Both the position numbers and the translations under genes were made by a program. This document shows positions 1 through 6,583 of a stretch of DNA of 6,583 nucleotides, one piece after another. The DNA comes from Candidatus Avipropionibacterium avicola (GTDB lineage: Bacteria > Actinomycetota > Actinomycetes > Propionibacteriales > Propionibacteriaceae): contig DVLP01000299.1 of NCBI GenBank assembly GCA_018715445.1, positions 1 through 6,583 of the forward strand, written 5' to 3'. The notes below the pieces were generated by a model. It did not search any database. It was not told the origin of the DNA and saw nothing but the letters and a program-made list of their open reading frames with translations. The number at the start of each line of letters is the position of its first letter. Positions within the stretch are counted from its first letter, which is position 1.

Positions 1-1996
1 CACCCTCGACAACGGACTGGACCACAAGCGACCCAACACCTTCGGGCCGCGCAGCCTCGGTGAGCTCAACACCGCGGTCGACGCCGCACTCGAGCGCGAC
101 GACATCGTCGCGATCGCGGTGACCGGCAAGCCGTTCATCCTGGCCGCGGGCGCCGACCTGTCCCAGGTCGCGCAGCTGAGCGACGTCGAGGACGCCAGGG
201 CGATCGCCCGGATCGGGCACGGCGTGTTCGCCAAGCTGCACCGCTCCCCGATCCCGACCTTCGCCTTCATCAACGGCCTCGCCCTCGGCGGCGGGCTCGA
301 GGTGAACCTCAACTGCCAGTACCGCACCGTCAGCTCCGGCGCCGCCGGGATCGCTCTGCCCGAGTGCTTCCTCGGGCTGGTCCCGGGCTGGGGTGGTGCC
401 TACCTGCTGCCCAACCTGATCGGCGTGCCCAACGCGCTCAAGGTCATCATCGAGAACCCGCTCAACCAGAACCGGATGCTCAAGGGACCGCAGGTCCACG
501 AGCTCGGGATCGCCGACGTGATGTTCGAGCCCGCCGACTTCCTGGAGCGCTCACTCGACTGGGCCGCCCAGGTCGTCACCGGGCAGATCACCGTCGAACG
601 GCCCGAGCCCGACCGCGAGCAGTGGGACGGTGCGGTCGACGCCGCCCGGGCGATGCTCGACCAGCGTCTGGCCGGGGCCGCACCGGCGCCGTACCGTGCC
701 CTCGAACTGGTCCGGGCTGCCAAGGACAGCGACCTCGAGACCGCCTACGCGGCCGAGGACGATGCCCTGGCTGAGTTGATCATGAGCGAGGAACTGCGCT
801 CGGGCCTGTACGCCTTCGACCTGGTCCAGAAACGGGCCAAGCGTCCCGCCGGCGCCCCCGACAAGGACCTGGCCCGTGCGGTCACCAAGGTCGGCATCGT
901 CGGGGCCGGACTGATGGCCTCCCAGCTGGCGCTGCTGTTCGCCCGTCGACTCGAGGTGCCGGTCGTGATGAGCGACCTCGACGCCGAGCGGGCCGAGAAG
1001 GGCGTCGCCCACGTCCACGCCGAGATCGACAAGCTGCTCGGCAAGGGCCGGGTGAACCCCGACCAGGCCAACCGCCACAAGGCTCTGGTCACCGGCACCA
1101 CCGACCAGTCCGCCTTCGCCGACTGCGACTTCGTCATCGAGGCCGTCTTCGAGGAGATGGCGGTCAAGAAGCAGGTCTTCGCCGACCTGGAGGCCATCGT
1201 CGGCCCGGAGTGCGTGCTGGCGACCAACACCTCGTCGCTGTCCATCACCGAGATGGCCTCCGACCTGAAGCATCCCGAACGGGTCGTCGGCTTCCACTTC
1301 TTCAACCCGGTGGCCGTCCTGCCCCTGTTGGAGATCATCCGTGGCGAGCAGACTGACGACGCCACCCTGGCCACCGCCTTCGCCGTCTCCAAGGAGCTGA
1401 AGAAGAACTCGGTGCTGGTCGCCGATGCACCGGGCTTCGTGGTCAACCGGGTCCTGATCCGGTTGATGGCCGAGATCCTCAAGGCCGTCGACGAGGGCAC
1501 CCCGATCGAGGTCGCCGACCAGTCGGTCCGCTCGCTCGGGTTGCCGATGAGTCCGTTCGTGCTGCTGCAGTTGGTCGGCCCGGCCGTCGCCCTGCATGTC
1601 AACGAGACCCTCAACGACGCCTTCGGCGACCGGTTCCCGGTCTCGGCGAACCTGCGCGCGATCGTCGAGGCCCACAAGCCCGGACTGTACGACTGGACTG
1701 CGGAGGGCAAGCCGTACGTCTCCGACGAGACCGCTGCCCTGCTGAGTGTCGGTGACTCCCCCTCGACCGCCGAGCAGGTCCGCGACCGTGCCCTGGACGC
1801 CCTCGCCGAGGAGATCGGCCTGATGCTCGGCGAGGACGTCGTGGCGGCACCGATGGACATCGACCTCTGCCTGGTGCTGGGCGCCGGCTGGCCCTTCCAC
1901 CTGGGCGGGGTCACCCCGTACCTGGACCGGACCGGTGTCTCCGAACGGGTCAACGGCGAGCGGTTCCTGCCCAAGGGGGTCGCCTCCCTGCCCTGA
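1..1996 (+). CDS. fadB: Fatty acid oxidation complex alpha subunit (enoyl-CoA hydratase / 3-hydroxyacyl-CoA dehydrogenase), 5' partial
   Basis: This cytosolic bifunctional beta-oxidation enzyme hydrates trans-2-enoyl-CoA and oxidises the resulting L-3-hydroxyacyl-CoA with NAD+. The frame is open from base 2 and gives 664 visible residues; family members have about 700-720, so a few tens are missing. The GTG at 119 lies inside the hydratase domain and is not the true start. The hydratase domain (about residues 1-230) has the oxyanion-hole motif AAGADL (48-53), GGGLE with catalytic Glu100, and LPECFLGLVPGWGG with the second catalytic Glu121. The dehydrogenase domain starts with a Rossmann motif VGIVGAGLMAS (297-307), then NTSSLS (409-414), GFHFFNPV with catalytic His432, and PGFVVNR (477-483). 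The C-terminal helical domain runs to the TGA at 1994. The Rossmann loop has Ala-Ser where FadB of E. coli has Gly-Gly. A thiolase gene (fadA) probably lies just upstream, out of view; that is inference. fadB versus fadJ naming is arbitrary here. Confidence 0.95.
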   Translation, partial: TLDNGLDHKRPNTFGPRSLGELNTAVDAALERDDIVAIAVTGKPFILAAGADLSQVAQLSDVEDARAIARIGHGVFAKLHRSPIPTFAFINGLALGGGLEVNLNCQYRTVSSGAAGIALPECFLGLVPGWGGAYLLPNLIGVPNALKVIIENPLNQNRMLKGPQVHELGIADVMFEPADFLERSLDWAAQVVTGQITVERPEPDREQWDGAVDAARAMLDQRLAGAAPAPYRALELVRAAKDSDLETAYAAEDDALAELIMSEELRSGLYAFDLVQKRAKRPAGAPDKDLARAVTKVGIVGAGLMASQLALLFARRLEVPVVMSDLDAERAEKGVAHVHAEIDKLLGKGRVNPDQANRHKALVTGTTDQSAFADCDFVIEAVFEEMAVKKQVFADLEAIVGPECVLATNTSSLSITEMASDLKHPERVVGFHFFNPVAVLPLLEIIRGEQTDDATLATAFAVSKELKKNSVLVADAPGFVVNRVLIRLMAEILKAVDEGTPIEVADQSVRSLGLPMSPFVLLQLVGPAVALHVNETLNDAFGDRFPVSANLRAIVEAHKPGLYDWTAEGKPYVSDETAALLSVGDSPSTAEQVRDRALDALAEEIGLMLGEDVVAAPMDIDLCLVLGAGWPFHLGGVTPYLDRTGVSERVNGERFLPKGVASLP

Positions 1997-2031
1997 TCCG
2001 GGCCACCCGTAGCAGTCCCGTCGGCGCCGGT

Positions 2032-2043
2032 TACACTCGCCGG
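2032..2043 (+). promoter_or_regulatory. Candidate -10 element for a leaderless transcript
   Basis: TACACT at 2032-2037 fits the actinobacterial -10 pattern TANNNT. Six bases (CGCCGG) separate it from the GTG at 2044, so the expected transcription start falls on the first base of the start codon. No Shine-Dalgarno sequence is visible before the GTG and no good -35 hexamer is seen, as is common for actinobacterial promoters. Read-through from fadB, 47 bp upstream, is also possible. Confidence 0.5.
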
Positions 2044-2757
2044 GTGAGCATGCCCGGCACCCCTGCCTCCGCCCCCGGACCGTCGGGGCCGTGGACGCCC
2101 CGTGACCAGACGCTGCTGCGGACCGCCCAGATCATGTACGCCATCGAGCACGGCGAGTACGACAGGATCGACGGCATCCCGGTCGACTTCGGGCTGGCCG
2201 GCGACTATCCGGACAACCGGATCGTGCTCGCCGCTCCCTTCGAGGTGCTGTCCTTCGAGGCCGTCGGCGACGGCAGCTACCAGCACGACTCGGGCTTCTT
2301 CTTCGCCACCGGTCAGGTCGGCCTGGCCATCACCGCCGGTGCGGCCATCGGTCGCGCCGTCGGCAACTCACGCCGTCGCCAGCAGGCGGCCCAGGCCGCC
2401 ACGCCCCAGTGGCACGTGATCGACCAGGGCATGGTCCACGTCAACCAGTTCGGTCTGTACCTGCGTACCCCGACCGACCTGTTGGAGTGGGACTGGGAGA
2501 GCATCATCACCGGCCGGATGATCGAGCGTGGCCAGTTCGCGATGCTCGGAGAGTCAGCCCAGGGCCGGGTCAACTACGTGATCGTCTCGGACGCCGCCGA
2601 GCTGATCTTCGCCTTCTGGGCAACGGTGCGCCAACCGCAGCATCCCCAGTTGGCGCAGCGGATCTGGCTGCTCCCGGAGTGGGTGGCCCACCATCGGGCC
2701 CACTTCGGCGCGCAGGCCTTCGACTTCACCGAGGGGCGGGCCTCGCTCGAGCAGTGA
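2044..2757 (+). CDS. Uncharacterised protein with one hydrophobic segment and a possible PH-like C-terminal domain
   Basis: I do not recognise a named family for this 237-residue protein. The first ~20 residues are rich in Pro, Ala and Ser and probably disordered. Residues 21-83 look like a folded module with an acidic, aromatic composition. Residues 84-107 are hydrophobic and Gly/Ala-rich, followed by Arg110-112; this could be one membrane segment with a cytoplasmic positive flank, or a buried glycine-rich hairpin. Residues 123-215 alternate hydrophobic strands, including a WDWESI motif at 149-154, and end in a Trp-containing helix. That pattern recalls PH/GRAM-like membrane-associated domains, but this is inference. 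No signal peptide or catalytic motif is evident. The GTG at 2044 is chosen because the -10 element sits 6 bp before it; an in-frame ATG at 2050 is the alternative. Coding is supported by strong third-position G/C and a clean frame. The gene is codirectional with fadB and convergent with dxs. Confidence 0.85.
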   Translation: MSMPGTPASAPGPSGPWTPRDQTLLRTAQIMYAIEHGEYDRIDGIPVDFGLAGDYPDNRIVLAAPFEVLSFEAVGDGSYQHDSGFFFATGQVGLAITAGAAIGRAVGNSRRRQQAAQAATPQWHVIDQGMVHVNQFGLYLRTPTDLLEWDWESIITGRMIERGQFAMLGESAQGRVNYVIVSDAAELIFAFWATVRQPQHPQLAQRIWLLPEWVAHHRAHFGAQAFDFTEGRASLEQ

Positions 2758-2783
2758 CGTCGGCCCACCTGTGTCCGTAGGGG

Positions 2784-4712
2784 TCAGGCGTCGAGGTAGC
2801 TCGCCGGTTCCTGCCAGGCGTCGACCAGCACATCGGTCGAGACGGACTCGGCGACCCGGCGCGCGATGTCCTGGGCCGTCAACCCACACGCGGCCAACAC
2901 CTCGCCGCGGCTGCCGTGTGGCTGGAACCGCTGCGGGATCCCGACATTGTGGATCGCGGTGGTGTGGCCGGCCTGGGCGAGCTCCTGGGTGAGGCGGGCC
3001 CCGCAGCCGCCCACGACACCGGAGTCCTCGATGGTGACCACGTAGGCATGGTCGGCGGCCAGGTCCACCAGGGCCGGATTGAACGGCAGCGACCACACCG
3101 GATCGACGACGCGGACCCCGATCCCCTGCGCCCGCAACAGCTCGGCGGCCGCCAGCGCGGTCTCCACCATCGCCCCGTGTCCGACGAGCAGCACCTGCGC
3201 GTCGCCGGACTCGCTCAGCACGTCGATCCCGTTGACGGTGCGGATCGGGTCGATGTCGTCAGCCGGCGGCGAGTCGCGGGAGAACCGGATCACCGACGGC
3301 GCATCGGAGATCGCCACTGCCTCGTCGAGGGCACTCGCCAACCGGGCGGCGTCACGCGGCTGGGCCAGGTGCAGCCCCGGCACGGTCTGCAGGATCGACC
3401 CGTCCCACATGCCGTGGTGCGACGACCCGTCCGGGCCGGTGATCCCGGCACGGTCCAGCACGAAGGTGACGCCCAGGCCGTGCAGGGCGACATCCATCAG
3501 CAACTGGTCGTAGGCACGGTTCAGGAAGGTCGAATAGATCGCCACCACCGGGTGCAGTCCGGCCATCGCCAGACCGGCCGAGGAGGTCGCGGCGTGCTGC
3601 TCGGCGATCCCGACGTCGAAGGTCCGCTCGGGATGCTCCTGGGCGAAGGCGGCCAGACCGGTCGGGTGCAGCATCGCAGCGGTGACCGCAACCACCTCGG
3701 GCCGCTCGCGCCCGATCCGTACCAGCTCACGGGAGAAGGTTGCGGTCCAGTTCTGCGTCGTGGAGGCCTGCAGCGGCTCCCCAGTCACCGCATCGATCTT
3801 GCCGACCGAGTGGAACTGGTCCTCGACATTGTCCAGGGCGGCCTGGAAGCCCTGGCCCTTGTGGGTCATGCAGTGCACCAGCACCGGGCCGCCGTACTGC
3901 TTGGCCTGCTGCAGGGCACGCTCCACCCCGGCCTGGTCGTGCCCGTCGATGGGGCCCACGTACTTGAGGCCGAGGTCGGAGAACAACCCCTGCGGGGCCA
4001 GGATGTCCTTCAGCCCGCTCTTGATCCCGTGGAGCAACTCGTAGGCGGCCGGTCCCACCAGCGGGGCGCGGCTGACATTGCGCCGGACCAGGTCGAGCAC
4101 CGGCTCGTAGCGCGGGTTGGTGCGCAGGTCGTTGAGGTAGTTGGCCAAGCCACCGACGGTCGGGGTGTACGAGCGGCCGTTGTCGTTGACCACGATCACG
4201 ATCGGCAGGGCCGGGTCGGCAGCGATGTTGTTGAGCGCCTCCCAGGCCATTCCGCCGGTGAGGGCACCGTCGCCGACGACCGCGACCACGCGCCGTTCGG
4301 TGTCGTCGGGATGGGTCAGGCGCAGGGCCTTGGCCATGCCCTCGGCGTACGACAGTGCCGTCGAGGCGTGCGAGTTCTCCACCCAGTCGTGCTCGGACTC
4401 GGCGCGGCTGGGATAGCCGGACAGCCCGTCCTGCTGGCGCAACTGGTCGAAGCCGGACTGCCGGCCGGTGAGGATCTTGTGGACGTAGGCCTGGTGACCG
4501 ACGTCGAAGATGATCGGGTCCCGAGGGGACTCGAAGACCCGGTGCAGCCCCAGCGTCAGCTCCACCACGCCCAGGTTGGGACCCAAGTGTCCGCCGGTAC
4601 GGCTGACGTGGTCGATCAGGAACTGACGGATCTGACCGGCGAGGTCGGCCAGCTGTTCCGGGGACAGACCACGCAGATCCGCCGGTTCGTTGATCGAGTC
4701 CAACAAGGCCAT
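2784..4712 (-). CDS. dxs: 1-deoxy-D-xylulose-5-phosphate synthase
   Basis: Dxs condenses pyruvate with glyceraldehyde-3-phosphate, releasing CO2, to give 1-deoxy-D-xylulose 5-phosphate, the entry step of the MEP pathway and also a thiamine and pyridoxal precursor. It is a cytosolic, thiamine-diphosphate-dependent homodimer. The 642 residues match the family length of about 620-650. Domain I holds His42 in GGHLGPNLG, the ThDP/Mg motif GDGALTGG (147-154) with Asp148, NN at 161-162, and NDN at 176-178. Domain II holds IAEQHA with catalytic Glu371, Tyr393, Arg399, and Asp428/His432 in GPDGSSHHG, matching E. coli residues 370, 392, 398, 427 and 431. Domain III is the C-terminal transketolase fold. 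The ATG at 4710-4712 is chosen because MALLDSI is the usual actinobacterial N-terminus and a -10 element precedes it by 7 bp. The frame stays open 86 codons further upstream, but that stretch is not Dxs-like and crosses the aconitase terminator. All key residues are present. Confidence 0.97.
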   Translation of the reverse strand: MALLDSINEPADLRGLSPEQLADLAGQIRQFLIDHVSRTGGHLGPNLGVVELTLGLHRVFESPRDPIIFDVGHQAYVHKILTGRQSGFDQLRQQDGLSGYPSRAESEHDWVENSHASTALSYAEGMAKALRLTHPDDTERRVVAVVGDGALTGGMAWEALNNIAADPALPIVIVVNDNGRSYTPTVGGLANYLNDLRTNPRYEPVLDLVRRNVSRAPLVGPAAYELLHGIKSGLKDILAPQGLFSDLGLKYVGPIDGHDQAGVERALQQAKQYGGPVLVHCMTHKGQGFQAALDNVEDQFHSVGKIDAVTGEPLQASTTQNWTATFSRELVRIGRERPEVVAVTAAMLHPTGLAAFAQEHPERTFDVGIAEQHAATSSAGLAMAGLHPVVAIYSTFLNRAYDQLLMDVALHGLGVTFVLDRAGITGPDGSSHHGMWDGSILQTVPGLHLAQPRDAARLASALDEAVAISDAPSVIRFSRDSPPADDIDPIRTVNGIDVLSESGDAQVLLVGHGAMVETALAAAELLRAQGIGVRVVDPVWSLPFNPALVDLAADHAYVVTIEDSGVVGGCGARLTQELAQAGHTTAIHNVGIPQRFQPHGSRGEVLAACGLTAQDIARRVAESVSTDVLVDAWQEPASYLDA

Positions 4713-4719
4713 ACCGGCG

Positions 4720-4725
4720 AGTTTA
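4720..4725 (-). promoter_or_regulatory. Candidate dxs -10 element, leaderless start
   Basis: On the minus strand TAAACT lies 7 bases before the dxs ATG, matching TANNNT. The start of transcription would fall on or next to the ATG, giving a leaderless mRNA, and no Shine-Dalgarno sequence precedes the ATG. A weak -35-like TTGTCG (minus strand, 4745-4750) lies 19 bp upstream, which is longer than ideal. The aconitase terminator is further upstream, so dxs needs its own promoter. Confidence 0.55.
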
Positions 4726-4793
4726 CCCGCGGTCCACATCGTGGCGACAAAGGCTTGACGTCCTTGCTGCGAGTGTCGCGCGCCGCTGGCGGT

Positions 4794-4813
4794 CGCCCGG
4801 GAGATCACGGGCG
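4794..4813 (-). other. Small inverted repeat in the acnA-dxs spacer
   Basis: CGCCCG at 4794-4799 and CGGGCG at 4808-4813 form a 6-bp stem with an 8-base loop. It lies between the acnA terminator hairpin and the dxs promoter. It might be a secondary part of the terminator or an operator, but short GC-rich stems are common by chance in such DNA. Confidence 0.25.
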
Positions 4814-4827
4814 GCAAGCGGGACGAC

Positions 4828-4863
4828 GAGCGCCCCGCCGGGCCGAAGCCTGACGGGGCGCTC
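4828..4863 (-). terminator. Strong hairpin terminator downstream of acnA
   Basis: GAGCGCCCCG (minus strand, 4863-4854) pairs perfectly over 10 bp with CGGGGCGCTC (4837-4828). On the minus-strand transcript the stem continues through a U-G wobble, a C-G pair and one A-C mismatch to GGC-UUCG-GCC, closed by the very stable C(UUCG)G tetraloop. No U-tract follows, as is common for actinobacterial hairpin terminators. The hairpin begins 36 bases after the acnA stop codon. The UUCG loop forms only in the minus-strand RNA, which supports assignment to acnA and separates it from dxs. Confidence 0.85.
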
Positions 4864-4865
4864 AT

Positions 4866-4899
4866 GGGTGGTCGACGAGCCGGGTGGTCGACGAGCCGG
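4866..4899. repeat. Tandem duplication of a 16-bp unit next to the acnA stop codon
   Basis: GGGTGGTCGACGAGCC occurs at 4866-4881 and again, identically and without a gap, at 4882-4897, followed by GG as the start of a third copy. Each unit contains the palindrome GTCGAC. The array fills the space between the acnA stop codon (4900-4902) and the terminator hairpin, so it would be transcribed in the acnA 3' UTR. It may be a local slippage duplication or a remnant of a dispersed intergenic repeat. Confidence 0.9.

Positions 4900-6583
<1,684 letters not shown>

Noticed and set aside
119..121. GTG at 119 as the fadB start
   Set aside because: The frame is open to the window edge, and upstream residues such as TLDNGLDH and FGPRSLGELN are typical hydratase N-terminal sequence.
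551..2286. Two long minus-strand open frames (551-1900 and 745-2286) antisense to fadB
   Set aside because: Both are compositional shadows of fadB. They are rich in Arg, Gly, Ser and Asp, have no domains, and overlap each other.
4755..4783. TTGACG on the + strand (4755-4760) as a -35 element of a divergent promoter
   Set aside because: No -10-like hexamer lies at a suitable distance; the bases there are CG-rich, and no + strand gene follows.
2916..4853. 645-codon open frame on the + strand, antisense to dxs
   Set aside because: It mirrors the well-supported dxs gene, has His/Gly/Gln/Arg-rich low-complexity content with no recognisable domain, and reflects the lack of stop codons in GC-rich DNA.
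4713..4899. Riboswitch or other structured leader for dxs in the spacer
   Set aside because: The hairpins found are explained by the acnA terminator and short GC stems, no thiamine riboswitch core is visible, and dxs appears to be transcribed without a leader.

Overview
The window comes from a chromosome of a high-GC Gram-positive actinobacterium. Third-codon positions are strongly G/C, the fatty-oxidation, Dxs and aconitase proteins look actinobacterial, and two genes have promoter-start arrangements typical of leaderless actinobacterial mRNAs. A propionibacterial or nocardioid-type lineage is plausible, but that is an impression from protein style and cannot be settled here.

Layout from left to right. 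(1) Positions 1-1996, + strand: most of fadB/fadJ, a two-domain enoyl-CoA hydratase/3-hydroxyacyl-CoA dehydrogenase whose N-terminus lies before the window. (2) Positions 2044-2757, + strand: a 237-residue protein of unknown function, 47 bp after fadB. It has one hydrophobic glycine-rich segment and a C-terminal domain rich in beta-type sequence, and it appears to have its own leaderless promoter. (3) Positions 2784-4712, - strand: complete dxs (642 aa), first enzyme of the MEP isoprenoid pathway, convergent with the unknown gene across only 26 bp. (4) Positions 4713-4899: a 187-bp spacer holding the dxs promoter, a strong hairpin terminator with a UUCG loop serving the upstream gene, and a 16-bp tandem duplication. 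(5) Positions 4900-6583, - strand: the C-terminal 560 residues of aconitase (acnA type), whose N-terminus lies beyond the right edge.

The named genes are core metabolism: beta-oxidation supplies acetyl-CoA, aconitase acts in the TCA cycle, and Dxs draws on pyruvate and glyceraldehyde-3-phosphate for isoprenoids. They are probably separate transcription units: aconitase ends in its own terminator and dxs starts from its own promoter. No stretch over 300 bp lacks a gene. I see no RNA gene, CRISPR array, mobile element or phage gene, and no evidence of a new multi-gene system. The points most worth a second look are the uncharacterised protein, the nearly identical promoter-start blocks of that gene and dxs, and the repeat-plus-terminator cluster after aconitase.
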